From: Rhizobiaceae bacterium | Lineage (GTDB): Bacteria; Pseudomonadota; Alphaproteobacteria; Rhizobiales; Rhizobiaceae | Assembly: GCA_019635715.1 (NCBI GenBank) | Contig: JAHBYY010000003.1 | Location: 58,785 to 122,784 of the forward strand | Length of the DNA stretch: 64,000 nt | Direction: 5' to 3' | Part shown: positions 51,191-59,770 of the stretch, in pieces | How positions within the stretch are numbered: the stretch's first letter is position 1 | Layout of the letters: every line of letters begins with the position of its first letter | Notes under the pieces: model-generated | What the model was told of the DNA's origin: nothing | Database searches by the model: none | What the model saw: only the letters and a program-made list of their open reading frames with translations | Made by a program: the position numbers and the translations under genes

Positions 51191-51325
51191 ATGGCACTCG
51201 TTCAATCGACGAACTTACCCCCCAGGACGGCTCGCCCGGCCCTGCTGCAGGCTGTCGCCGGCTATGCGATCTTCGCTCTGTCCTTCGGTTTTGCCGCCGC
51301 CGTCATCTTCGGATTCGTTTCCTGA
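51191..51325 (+). CDS. Small single-pass membrane protein, 44 residues
   Basis: An open frame of 44 codons with a strong GGAGG site 5 bases upstream of ATG 51191. The first 20 residues are polar and include two Arg (LPPRTARPALLQ), followed by a hydrophobic helix of about 20 residues (YAIFALSFGFAAAVIFGFVS) that reaches the stop. It has its own palindromic operator-like site and stands tail-to-tail with cysA. Small membrane proteins of this kind are often missed; no homologue is known to me. Confidence 0.5.
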   Translation: MALVQSTNLPPRTARPALLQAVAGYAIFALSFGFAAAVIFGFVS

Positions 51326-51422
51326 TCTGCAGAGATTGACCGGCGCCGGACGCCCGGGCCTCGCCGAGGCCGGCGCTTCGGTCGGCCGGCAATGACGGGC
51401 GGCCGCAGCCGGCCTCTGCTCT

Positions 51423-52442
51423 TCAGCTCAGCGGAAACACATTCGCGCGGCGGATGCGGACGAACCCGATGTCCTGCGACCTCACCGCGGTTTCCGGCGG
51501 CACGTCGAGTTCGAGCGAAGTGCCGTCGCCCAGCCTTGCGAGGATGCGCCGGTTCTCCGGCCGGTCGATCACCCGGGTGACCGTGGCGGGGATGCCCCCC
51601 GTGTCGGACCAGTCGAGATCGGAGGGACGGACGAACACTTCGGCGCGTCCGTCGGTGACCCCGGGCGCGGCGATCTCGCCGCCGGCGATCCGCGCACGGC
51701 CGTCGCGGATCGACGCTTCGAGGCGGTTGGCGTCGCCGAGGAATTGCGTGACGAAGGCGGAGTTCGGGCTGCGGCAGACCTGTTCCGGCGTGCCCTGCTG
51801 AACGATCCTGCCCTCGTTCAGGATGACGATCCGGTCGGCGAGGTCCAGCGCCTCCTCCTGGTCGTGGGTGACGAACAAGGTCGTGATGCCCAGCGCCTCG
51901 TGGATCTCGCGCAGCCAGCGGCGCAGTTCGCGCCGCACATTGGCATCGAGCGCGCCGAAGGGCTCGTCGAGCAGCAGCACCTTCGGATCGACGGCGAGCG
52001 CGCGGGCCAACGCCACCCTTTGGCGCTGACCGCCGGAGATCTGCGTCGGAAAACGCCCGCCCAGGCCGCTCAGCCGCACCAGGTCGAGCAGCTCGCCGAC
52101 CCGCCTGTCGATCTCGGCGCGGCCGCGCTTCACCTTCGACACCTTCATTCCGAAGGCGACGTTCTCGGCGACCGTCATGTGCGGGAACAGCGCGTAGTGC
52201 TGGAACACGAAGCCGACGCCGCGGTCGCGCACCGGTATGGCCGTGGCGTCCTGCTCGCCGAAATGGATCGTGCCGGCGTCGGAATATTCGAGGCCCGCCA
52301 CCATCCGCAGGATGGTCGTCTTGCCGGATCCCGAGGGGCCGAGCAGCGCGACCAGTTCGCCGCTGCCGATTTCCAGCGACACGTCGCGCACGGCGCGGAA
52401 CGTGTCGAAGGTCTTCACCACATGGTCGAGGCGGATCTTCAT
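51423..52442 (-). CDS. cysA: Sulfate/thiosulfate ABC transporter ATPase
   Basis: A 339-residue ABC ATPase: Walker [13 protein letters not shown]-loop [13 protein letters not shown], signature [15 protein letters not shown], Walker [20 protein letters not shown], and switch His in VTHDQEEA. The C-terminal 100 residues form the TOBE/OB regulatory domain ([18 protein letters not shown]) expected for CysA. The start overlaps the cysW stop by 4 bases. It drives import of sulfate or thiosulfate and closes the sbp-cysT-cysW-cysA operon. Confidence 0.9.
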   Translation of the reverse strand: MKIRLDHVVKTFDTFRAVRDVSLEIGSGELVALLGPSGSGKTTILRMVAGLEYSDAGTIHFGEQDATAIPVRDRGVGFVFQHYALFPHMTVAENVAFGMKVSKVKRGRAEIDRRVGELLDLVRLSGLGGRFPTQISGGQRQRVALARALAVDPKVLLLDEPFGALDANVRRELRRWLREIHEALGITTLFVTHDQEEALDLADRIVILNEGRIVQQGTPEQVCRSPNSAFVTQFLGDANRLEASIRDGRARIAGGEIAAPGVTDGRAEVFVRPSDLDWSDTGGIPATVTRVIDRPENRRILARLGDGTSLELDVPPETAVRSQDIGFVRIRRANVFPLS

Positions 52443-53332
52443 GGCTTGCTTCCTTGCGCCGGAGCGGGCGCGGCGAGGGCAGGGCGGCCGGAACGGCCGG
52501 CACCCTGCCGTTCGAGCAGCACCTTGGCGATGATCGTGACGATGGCCAGCAGCGTCAGCGTCGAGGCGGCGGCGAAGGCGCCCGCCGTCTGGTAGTCGTG
52601 GTAGAGCAGTTCGACATGCAGCGGCAGCGTGTTGGTCTGGCCGCGAATGTTGCCCGATACGACGGACACCGCGCCGAACTCGCCCATGACGCGGGCATTG
52701 CACAGCACCACGCCGTAGAGCAGCGCCCAGCGGATGTTGGGCAGCGTCACCGAGAAGAAGGTGCGCCAGCCCGAGGCGCCGAGCGAGGTCGCCGCCTCTT
52801 CGAGGTCGCGGCCCTGCGCCTGCATCAGCGGGATGAGTTCGCGGGCGACAAAGGGCGCCGTGACGAACATCGATGCCAGCACGATGCCGGGCAGCGCGAA
52901 CAGGATCTTCACGTCGGCCGCCTGCAGGGCCGGGCCGAACAGCCCCTGCAGCCCGTAGACGAACAGATAGGCGACGCCCGCGACGATCGGCGAGATCGAG
53001 AAGGGAATTTCGATCACCACGAGCAGCAGCCGCCGGCCGGGAAAGTCGAACTTGGTGATCGCCCAGGCGGCGGCGATCCCGAACGCGGTGTTCACCGGGA
53101 CGGCGATCAGCGCGGTCGCCACGGTCAGGCCGATCGCGTGCAGCGTGTCCGGATGCAGGATCACCGCCTTGAAGGCGGCCGTGCCGGCCGAGAACGCCTG
53201 GACGAAGATGACGAGCAGCGGCGACAGCACCAGCAGCGCGCCGACGACCAGCACGAAGCCGATCAGCGACCTGCGGATCAGCGGGCCGTCGCCGACGCGC
53301 GGCGGCTTGCGGCGTGACGGGGGCGTGCTCAT
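52439..53332 (-). CDS. cysW: Sulfate ABC transporter permease CysW
   Basis: A 297-residue inner-membrane permease with about six hydrophobic helices. The EAA loop is in [21 protein letters not shown] and typical CysW segments appear: [21 protein letters not shown] and [20 protein letters not shown]. It begins 3 bases after the cysT stop and overlaps cysA by 4 bases. It pairs with CysT to form the sulfate channel. Confidence 0.9.
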   Translation of the reverse strand: MSTPPSRRKPPRVGDGPLIRRSLIGFVLVVGALLVLSPLLVIFVQAFSAGTAAFKAVILHPDTLHAIGLTVATALIAVPVNTAFGIAAAWAITKFDFPGRRLLLVVIEIPFSISPIVAGVAYLFVYGLQGLFGPALQAADVKILFALPGIVLASMFVTAPFVARELIPLMQAQGRDLEEAATSLGASGWRTFFSVTLPNIRWALLYGVVLCNARVMGEFGAVSVVSGNIRGQTNTLPLHVELLYHDYQTAGAFAAASTLTLLAIVTIIAKVLLERQGAGRSGRPALAAPAPAQGSKP

Positions 53333-53334
53333 CC

Positions 53335-54159
53335 TCAGCTCCGCCCGGTGTATCGCAGGGCCCGGGCCTGCAGCAGATTGGTGACGGCGAGCATGGCGAA
53401 TGCGGTGATCAGCAGGACCGACGCGATCGCCGCCGCGGCCTGATAGTCGTACTCCTCCAGGCGGATGAACGACAGCAGGGCGGTGATCTCGGTTTCCATC
53501 GGCTGGTTTCCGGCGATGAAGATGATCGCGCCGAATTCGCCGAGGCTGCGCGCGAAGGCCAGCGACACGCCGGCCAGCAGCGCCGGCGTCAGCAGCGGCA
53601 GGATCACCCTGAGGAAGATCTCGGAGTCGGAGCCGCCCAGCGACTGGGCGGCCTCCTCGAGCGCCGGGTCCAGGTCCTCCAGCACCGGCTGCACCGTGCG
53701 CACGATGAACGGCAGGCTGGTGAACGACATGGCGACCATGATGCCGAGCGGCGTGTAGGCGACCTTGACGCCGAACGGGGCAAGGATCGATCCGAACCAG
53801 CCGTTCGGCGCGAACAGCGTCGTCAGCGCAATGCCGGCCACCGCGGTGGGAAGCGCGAAGGGAAGGTCGACGATCGCGTCGACCAGCCGCTTGCCCGGAA
53901 AGCGGTAGCGCACGAGAACCCAGGCGAGAGACAGTCCGAACACCAGGTTGAAGGCGGTGGCCGTGGCCGCGGACAGGGCGGTGACGCGGTAGCTTGCCAC
54001 CGCGCGCGGCGACGAGACGATGCGCCAATAATCCTCAGGCCCCAGGCTGGCGGCCTTCACGGCGAGCGCGGCCAGCGGCAAGGCGACGATCAGCCCGACA
54101 TAGACCAGCGTGATGCCGAGCGACAGCGGCAGACCGGGCAGGACACGGCGGCGGGTCAT
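53335..54159 (-). CDS. cysT: Sulfate ABC transporter permease CysT
   Basis: A 274-residue inner-membrane permease with about six hydrophobic helices. Family segments are [20 protein letters not shown], the EAA loop [20 protein letters not shown], and [20 protein letters not shown]. It lies 112 bases after sbp, a gap that carries a terminator-like hairpin, so cysTWA probably get less transcript than sbp. Confidence 0.9.
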   Translation of the reverse strand: MTRRRVLPGLPLSLGITLVYVGLIVALPLAALAVKAASLGPEDYWRIVSSPRAVASYRVTALSAATATAFNLVFGLSLAWVLVRYRFPGKRLVDAIVDLPFALPTAVAGIALTTLFAPNGWFGSILAPFGVKVAYTPLGIMVAMSFTSLPFIVRTVQPVLEDLDPALEEAAQSLGGSDSEIFLRVILPLLTPALLAGVSLAFARSLGEFGAIIFIAGNQPMETEITALLSFIRLEEYDYQAAAAIASVLLITAFAMLAVTNLLQARALRYTGRS

Positions 54160-54220
54160 GCGGCGGCGCCGTTGGGCGTCGCCATCGAATTTAGTGCACC
54201 TGCGGCTGTTCTGGAAAACG

Positions 54221-54246
54221 AAAAACCGGCGGGCAAGGCCCGCCGG
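54221..54246 (-). terminator. Intrinsic terminator/attenuator between sbp and cysT
   Basis: On the minus strand a perfect 9-base stem (CCGGCGGGC/GCCCGCCGG) with a 3-base loop is followed by five T, 26 bases after the sbp stop. It should end a fraction of transcripts and raise binding protein over permeases, as in the two sugar operons of this window. Confidence 0.75.
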
Positions 54247-54271
54247 CCGTCAAGCGGAAGGGCGCGTCGGT

Positions 54272-55258
54272 TCATCGTTCGCCATAGAGCTGGTCGAGCA
54301 GTCCGCCCGATGCGAAATGCTCCGCCTGGATCTTGTCCCAGCCGCCGAAGACGTCCTCGACCGTCACCAGGCGCACGGCCGGGAACTTGTCCTTGAACGC
54401 CTCGGCGACGGCCTTGTCGTTCACGCGGTTGCCGTTCTCGGCCAGGATCGTCTGGCCCTCGGGCGTATAGAGGAATTCGAGATAGGCCTTGGCGAGCTCA
54501 CGCGAGTCGCGTGCATCGGCAACCTTGTCGACGATGGCGACCGGGAACTCGGCGAGCAGGCTGACCGACGGCGTCACCGACTGGAATTTGTCCTCGCCGA
54601 ATTCCTTGCGGATGCCGGTCGTCTCGGATTCGAAGGTGATCAGCACGTCGCCGATCTCGCGCTCGACGAAGGTCGTGGTCGCGGCACGGCCGCCGGTGTC
54701 GAACACCGGGACGTTGTCGAACAGCTTGCCGATGAAGGCTTTCACCTTGTCCGCGTCTCCGCCGAACTTCTCCTGCGCGAAGGCGGTGGCGGCGAGATAG
54801 GTGTAGCGCGCATTGCCCGAAGTCTTCGGGTTGGGGAAGATCACCTTCACGTCGTCGCGTACCAGGTCGTCCCAGTCCTTGACGTTCTTCGGGTTTCCGG
54901 CGCGCACCAGGAAGGACGGCAGCGAATGGAAGGGCGACGACTTGTTCGGAAAGTCGTTCTGCCAGTCTTCGGAGACGAAGCCGTTCTTGGCCAGGAAGGC
55001 GATGTCGGTGACCTGGTTGAAGGTGACGACGTCGGCTTCCAGGCCTTCGACGATCGCCCGCGCCTGCTTCGAGGTGCCGGCATGCGACTGGTCGATGGTG
55101 ACGCCGGGATGCTGGGCGACGTAGGCCGCATTCACCTGGGTGAACAGCTCGCGCGCCACGTCGTAGGAGGCGTTGAGGATCTTCGTGGCGGGCTCGGCCG
55201 ATGCCGGGGCCGTGAGAAGCGCGGCGATCGCCGCGCCGATGAGGATGAGGCGTTTCAT
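54272..55258 (-). CDS. sbp: Sulfate ABC transporter substrate-binding protein
   Basis: A 328-residue periplasmic binding protein with a signal peptide (MKRLILIGAAIAALLTAPAS, cleavage near residue 21). The ILNASYDVARELFTQVN and QSHAGTSKQARAIVEGLEA segments bind the sulfate ion, and VIFPNPKTSGNARYTYLAA is the third loop typical of Sbp. It is the first gene of the sulfate operon. A 16-base palindrome about 90 bases upstream may be its operator. Confidence 0.9.
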   Translation of the reverse strand: MKRLILIGAAIAALLTAPASAEPATKILNASYDVARELFTQVNAAYVAQHPGVTIDQSHAGTSKQARAIVEGLEADVVTFNQVTDIAFLAKNGFVSEDWQNDFPNKSSPFHSLPSFLVRAGNPKNVKDWDDLVRDDVKVIFPNPKTSGNARYTYLAATAFAQEKFGGDADKVKAFIGKLFDNVPVFDTGGRAATTTFVEREIGDVLITFESETTGIRKEFGEDKFQSVTPSVSLLAEFPVAIVDKVADARDSRELAKAYLEFLYTPEGQTILAENGNRVNDKAVAEAFKDKFPAVRLVTVEDVFGGWDKIQAEHFASGGLLDQLYGER

Positions 55259-55345
55259 GGGAAGTCCGTGCCTGATTTTGCGTAGGCAGAGGGTAGAGAC
55301 CGGGCCGGCCGCCGAATAGAAACGGCAGCACCATTTTCCGGAGGC

Positions 55346-55361
55346 GAATGGAATTCCATTC
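55346..55361. promoter_or_regulatory. Perfect 16-bp palindrome upstream of sbp
   Basis: GAATGGAATTCCATTC is a perfect palindrome 88-103 bases upstream of the sbp start, a natural place for a sulfur-responsive activator or repressor of the sulfate operon. Its binding protein is unknown. The rest of 55259-55730 holds the IS3 remnant and otherwise no gene. Confidence 0.5.
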
Positions 55362-55424
55362 CCGTCAAGGTCGATCAAGGCGAATTCGATCCCGCCGTCG
55401 TCGTTCCACCGCTGCCGTTTGTCG

Positions 55425-55631
55425 TCATGGGTCGGTCGATGGTGCGCGGATGAGGCGATCGGAGACGATCGCGAGGAAGGTGTTCGAGAGACCGGCGGCC
55501 AGTCCGAGCCCCGCGATGGCAAACATCGAGAGCGCGGCCAGATCGGCCAGCGTGTTCTTTCCCTTCACGGAGGCAAGTGCCGCCTTCGCCTTGACAGCCG
55601 GGCGGTGGTTCCGGCGCAGTCGTCTCGGCAT
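55425..55631 (-). pseudogene. IS3-family transposase orfA remnant
   Basis: A 68-codon open frame whose first 33 residues (MPRRLRRNHRPAVKAKAALA, then SVKGKNTLADLAA) match the N-terminal HTH of IS3-type orfA proteins, where R-R-N-H-x-P-A-F-K-A-K-V-A-L-A-x-x-K-G-x-x-T-L-A-E-L-A is usual. The match stops there and is replaced by an unrelated hydrophobic tail, so the rest of the transposase, orfB and both inverted repeats are gone. The preserved frame may be chance, or the fusion may be expressed. Confidence 0.6.
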
Positions 55632-55730
55632 GGCCTCTCCTGTTCCCGGCCTCATGCCGCGTTCAGGCAGAAAATCCGCTTGTCCGCGTTGCGCAGGTTT
55701 CCCGAGCGGCTCTCTCGTCCCGGAGGAGGG

Positions 55731-56558
55731 CTACCAGAGCGCTCCGCCGGTGATCTGTATGTTCTCCATGGTGATCCCCTTCGCCGCGTCCGTACAGAGG
55801 AATGCGGCGAGGGAGGCGATTTCCTGCGGCTGGATCAGCCGCTGCTGCGGGTTGCCGCGGGCGATCTCGGCCATCGCTTCGGCTGCGGTGCGGCCCTTGC
55901 CCTCGCGCTCGACGACCTGCGCGACGTTGCGGCGCATCAGCTCGGTCTCGACCCAGGTCGGGCTGATCATGACGCAGGTGACGCCGTGCGGCGCGCCTTC
56001 CAGCGCCACGCAGCGCGTCAGCCCGAGCAGGCCGGCCTTGGAGGCGCAGTAGGCGGGATTGTCCTTCCAGCCGACGCTGGCCGCCGTCGAACCGATATTG
56101 ACGATGCGGCCCCAGCCGCGCGCGATCATGCCCGGCAGCACGGCGCGGGTGACGCGGAAGGCGCCGGTCAGGTTGGTGTCGACGATCTTGGCCCAAAGGT
56201 CGTCGGAATGGCCGCAGACCGGCTGCTCGGCCGTCGTCCCGGCGGCATTGACCAGGATGTCGATCGGTCCGATCGCCTCTGCCGCTTCCGCCGCGAAGCG
56301 GTCGACCACCGCGCTGTCGCGCACGTCGAGATGCGCCGCATGCACCCTGGTGCCGTGCTCCCCGAGCGCGGAACGAACCTGCTCGATCTCGTCGGAGCCG
56401 GGATAATAGGCCGCGTCTGGCCGTGCCGTGTCCGACGCGGCGATGTAGGAGCCGACCGCGACATTCGCCCCGGCCTGCGCCAGCGCCGTTGCGATGGCGA
56501 ACCCCATGCCCGAAAATCCGCCGGTGACGATCGCGCTGCGGCCGGAGAGGTGTGTCAT
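55731..56558 (-). CDS. SDR family oxidoreductase linked to the acetone carboxylase operon
   Basis: A 275-residue short-chain dehydrogenase: TGGFSGMG cofactor loop, a 15-20 residue insertion after the second strand (ARPDAAYYPGSDEIEQV), NAAGTTAE, active-site YCASKAG, and ITMENIQITGGALW at the end. It lies 184 bases downstream of acxC on the same strand. A 3-hydroxybutyrate dehydrogenase or a secondary alcohol (isopropanol/acetoin) dehydrogenase would suit the acetone carboxylase neighbourhood; the insertion makes a precise guess unsafe. Confidence 0.8.
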   Translation of the reverse strand: MTHLSGRSAIVTGGFSGMGFAIATALAQAGANVAVGSYIAASDTARPDAAYYPGSDEIEQVRSALGEHGTRVHAAHLDVRDSAVVDRFAAEAAEAIGPIDILVNAAGTTAEQPVCGHSDDLWAKIVDTNLTGAFRVTRAVLPGMIARGWGRIVNIGSTAASVGWKDNPAYCASKAGLLGLTRCVALEGAPHGVTCVMISPTWVETELMRRNVAQVVEREGKGRTAAEAMAEIARGNPQQRLIQPQEIASLAAFLCTDAAKGITMENIQITGGALW

Positions 56559-56742
56559 GACGCGGCTCCGGTCGGCCCGTTGGGCAGGGGTGCGTCCTTC
56601 GAGGCTCGCCAGCCATGGGGTCCTGCCAGGATTGGCGGCGTCCCGCGCGCGGGGGAGAGTCTATCTTCTTTCCGCCGGCGCGAGCCTAGAAGCGCTTCGG
56701 CGATTCTGGGGAAAAAAGTGAACTGTCCCCGGCACATGGTGA

Positions 56743-57231
56743 TCACTCCAGCGGCCTCCCCAGCCATTCGCGGTAGAAGCCCTCGAGGTCCGGCTCGAAA
56801 TCATGAACGATCGGATAACCCGGCGCGGCGGCTTCGACCTCGTGCAGCGTGCCGCATTCGGGGCAGATGAACTCGCGGATCTCCATCCAGGCCGGGTCGG
56901 GCAGGTCGCTGTTGGGGTAGATCTCTCGCAGCAATTCCTCGTTGTCGCGCACGATGATCGCCGCCCGCAGCTTCCAGTTCCGGCGGTAGTCGCCGAAGGA
57001 GTGGCCGCATTCGCATCGGGTGACGCGTTCCTCGCCGCTCTGGCAGATGAACAGATGGTCGCCGACCGGCAGCAGGATCTTGTCCTTCCACCCGACGCGA
57101 TCCTGCAGGACGGCGATGTATTTGAAGAACCGGTCGTCGTCCTTGTAGGCGCTCATGATGCGCCGGGTCTGCGGCCAGGGCAGGGTGCCCGCGACCAGTT
57201 CGGCGATGACTTCCTTGCTGTACGAGGTCAT
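56743..57231 (-). CDS. acxC: Acetone carboxylase gamma subunit
   Basis: A 162-residue protein with the gamma-subunit marks of acetone carboxylase: LVAGTLPWPQTRRIMSAYKD, a zinc-type pair RCECGHSFGDYRRNWKL, a second pair FICPECGTLHEVE, and a C-terminal FEPDLEGFYREWLGRPL. Length is close to the Xanthobacter subunit (about 168). I start it at ATG 57231 with GAGGAA upstream; a TTG 15 bases earlier is possible. It is the last gene of acxABC, separated from acxB by a palindromic repeat. Confidence 0.9.
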   Translation of the reverse strand: MTSYSKEVIAELVAGTLPWPQTRRIMSAYKDDDRFFKYIAVLQDRVGWKDKILLPVGDHLFICQSGEERVTRCECGHSFGDYRRNWKLRAAIIVRDNEELLREIYPNSDLPDPAWMEIREFICPECGTLHEVEAAAPGYPIVHDFEPDLEGFYREWLGRPLE

Positions 57232-57250
57232 GGATTGGTTCCTCAAGTGC

Positions 57251-57349
57251 GGCCGTCATCCTCGGGCTTGTCCCGAGGATCTGCCGCGTTCGAAACGGAA
57301 AGCAGGGCTGCGTTTGTAGATCCTCGGGACAAGCCCGAGGATGACGGCC
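57251..57349. repeat. Perfect 32-bp-arm inverted repeat
   Basis: Arms of 32 bases at 57251-57282 and 57318-57349 are perfectly complementary (outer GGCCGTCATCC, inner GTCCCGAGGATCT). The CGTCATCCTCGGG / GACAAGCCCGAGGATGACGG pattern is a common Mesorhizobium-type intergenic hairpin. It lies between acxB and acxC and may attenuate acxC. Confidence 0.85.
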
Positions 57350-57366
57350 GAGCTCTTGACTGGCCC

Positions 57367-59553
57367 CTAGACATCGAACCCAACCCCCTCAGGCAGCTTC
57401 CAGAACTCCCGAAACTCCGCGGCGAAGCGCGGCGACAACTTCATCGCACTGGCATACATCTTCTTCACCTCCGGCGCGAAATCGGCCGACGCGACGCGTT
57501 CGCGCTCCTTGGCGATCCACTCGGCCACCGGCTTTGCGCGCGCCAGGCGCACGGCGCGCATGTCCGCGCGGTGGCGCTTCGTCGCCTCCAGATTGGCGAC
57601 CGGATAGCCGTCGGCATCCTCGTCCAGCACGATGCCGAACACGCCGAGCGCCGCCTCGCGCGTCAGAAAGCCGTTCTCGACGTCCCAGGCGGTCTTGACC
57701 GGATCGCGCTCCAGCACGTCGCCATAGCCGCCGCCGCCATTGTAGGAATGGGTGAACACGTCGCCGGACTTGTGCGGCGCGGTGATGTATGGGCCTTCGA
57801 CGGTCACCTGCTCGCCGCTGAGCCGCATCTCCAGTTCGGAGCGGTGCGGGTTGGTGCCGGTATGGTGGGCCAGCGGCGCACCCTTTGCGGCGAGTTCGAA
57901 GATGTTGCTGTCGCGCACCGCCCGGTGTTTCTGGCAGGTCGGCGCCGGATAGCCGCCGCAAAGCCCGCCATTGTCGAAGACCCGGCTCGAATGCTCCGAG
58001 GTGACCAGCCGGAGATGGTCGGTCTTGTTGATCAGCCAGGTGGAGAGGAACGAGCAGCCGCCGCGGTACTTGCCTGCCCCGCCCGAGTTCGGGACGATCG
58101 AGCGTCCGATATAGAGCATCGGCATGTTCTGTTCCCAGATCTCGATATTGCCCATGTCGGATTCCGGGTTCCAGCCGACATAGGCGGTGTCGAGCCCGTC
58201 CTTGATGGCGAGCGCACCGGAGCCGGCCGCCGCGCATTCGAAATGCGCCATGCCGAACAGCGTGCCGTACTGGCTGGTGCCGCCCATCTCGATCATCGGC
58301 GAGTTGACCTGTCCGACGAAGGCCTCCTCGACGAAGCCGCGCGCGATGAAGGAGCGCGACAGCAGCCGCTGGAACACGCCATAGGCCGGCAAGAGCAGCG
58401 CCCAGGACGTGGCGGTCGCCACCATCTCGTTGTCTGGATTGGTCCAGGTCCCGTGCGGCAGTTTCAGTTCGGTCGCCATCCAGGCGCCGTCGTTGACCAG
58501 GCCTTCGAAGTTCATGTGCTGGGTCAGCGTCACGAACATGCCGCCGTCCATGCCGGCCGGCGTGCAGTTCATCGAATGGTAGCCCCAGGGCTGCGTGCCC
58601 TCGAAATCCATGACGATCTTGCCGTCGGCGGTGATCTCCATCTCGATCGGCATGTTGTAGAGCCAGTCGGGATCGCCCAGCGGCTGGTAGCCCGGCTTGC
58701 CCTGGGTGACATGGCCGTAGAAGGTATGGCCGCGATAGATGCCGGGCACGGTCAACTGCCTGGTGCGGGCGAGCTGGGCGCGCCGGCCTTCCTCGATGAA
58801 CTCCTTGGAGATCTGCATCCAGGTGTCGAGGCCGATCTCGTCGATCAGCGCCTTGACGCTCTCGCGCATGTCGATGCACGAGGCGACCTTCGCCTTCTCG
58901 TCCAGCACCCAGTAGATCGGCATTCTGAGGTTGCGCTCGCAGCGGATGACATAGTCGCGGCGGATCTCGTCGTTCTCGCCGATCTTCTCGGCGCAGACGA
59001 ACAGCCCCTCGGTGAAGCGTTCCTGCGCCAGCGCCACGTCGCCGCCGGGGGTGATGCCGCCCGCCTCCAGTTCATGGCAGACCGCGCCGGCCCAGCCGAC
59101 CAGCTTGCCCGAATGGAAGATCGGCATGACGTCCATCACGTCCGGCACCTGCACCGTGCCGATGAAGGCGTCGTTGTTGGCGAAGATGTCGCCGTCGCGG
59201 ATCTGGGGGTTGTCCTCGTAGCCGTTGCGGATCATCCACTTGATGAAGCGGCTCATCGTGTGGACATGCACCATGATGCCGTTCGACAGCGCGATCGCGT
59301 CGCCCTCCGGCGTGTAGATGGCCACCACCATCTCGCCGACCTCGCGCACGCCCGGCGAGGCGGAGATCCTGCGGGCCATTTCCCGCGCCGACACGCAATA
59401 GGCGCGCAGCTTGGTGTGCAGCGTCTCGAACCTCAGCGGGTCCTGGTTGCGCAGCTTCAGTTCGGTGATGCCGTCATAGCATCCGGTCTCCTCCATCAGC
59501 CGCTCGGATTCAAGGAGGCGGTCGCGGATGCCCAGGTTGGATTTGGTCAGCAT
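57367..59553 (-). CDS. acxB: Acetone carboxylase alpha subunit (hydantoinase B family)
   Basis: A 728-residue subunit of the hydantoinase B/oxoprolinase fold (HyuB type). Clear stretches are LRAYCVSAREMARRISASPG, GDIFANNDAFIGTVQVPDVM, NSGGAGKYRGGCSFLST and HSYNGGGGYGDVLERDP. The size fits the alpha subunit of acetone carboxylase (about 85 kDa in Xanthobacter), which with AcxA and AcxC forms an (alpha beta gamma)2 complex turning acetone, bicarbonate and ATP into acetoacetate. I use ATG 59553 (MLTKSNLG); a longer start adds seven residues. The spacer to acxA is a repeat element. Confidence 0.9.
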   Translation of the reverse strand: MLTKSNLGIRDRLLESERLMEETGCYDGITELKLRNQDPLRFETLHTKLRAYCVSAREMARRISASPGVREVGEMVVAIYTPEGDAIALSNGIMVHVHTMSRFIKWMIRNGYEDNPQIRDGDIFANNDAFIGTVQVPDVMDVMPIFHSGKLVGWAGAVCHELEAGGITPGGDVALAQERFTEGLFVCAEKIGENDEIRRDYVIRCERNLRMPIYWVLDEKAKVASCIDMRESVKALIDEIGLDTWMQISKEFIEEGRRAQLARTRQLTVPGIYRGHTFYGHVTQGKPGYQPLGDPDWLYNMPIEMEITADGKIVMDFEGTQPWGYHSMNCTPAGMDGGMFVTLTQHMNFEGLVNDGAWMATELKLPHGTWTNPDNEMVATATSWALLLPAYGVFQRLLSRSFIARGFVEEAFVGQVNSPMIEMGGTSQYGTLFGMAHFECAAAGSGALAIKDGLDTAYVGWNPESDMGNIEIWEQNMPMLYIGRSIVPNSGGAGKYRGGCSFLSTWLINKTDHLRLVTSEHSSRVFDNGGLCGGYPAPTCQKHRAVRDSNIFELAAKGAPLAHHTGTNPHRSELEMRLSGEQVTVEGPYITAPHKSGDVFTHSYNGGGGYGDVLERDPVKTAWDVENGFLTREAALGVFGIVLDEDADGYPVANLEATKRHRADMRAVRLARAKPVAEWIAKERERVASADFAPEVKKMYASAMKLSPRFAAEFREFWKLPEGVGFDV

Positions 59554-59597
59554 GGGGGAGGGCCTTTCATGCATCCGAGTGGATCGTTACGCGGCGA

Positions 59598-59745
59598 GCA
59601 CCCCCACCCTGTATCCCTCCCCGCAAGGGGGAGGGGGTCTCGGGACGGTCGCGCTTCGGGAATACAGATCGACAGGCTGCGGCGGCTTGAACCGTCGCCC
59701 AACGTCCCCCTCCCCCTTGTGGGGAGGGATACAGGGTGGGGGTGC
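59598..59745. repeat. Inverted repeat with 25-bp arms
   Basis: Arms at 59598-59622 and 59721-59745 (GCACCCCCACCCTGTATCCC and its complement) with inner CCTCCCC/GGGGAGG pairing. It is a third family of rhizobial intergenic palindrome in this window and lies between acxA and acxB, filling a 217-base spacer. Confidence 0.8.
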
Positions 59746-59770
59746 GGCTCGGGGAAAAGCTCATTTCGCC

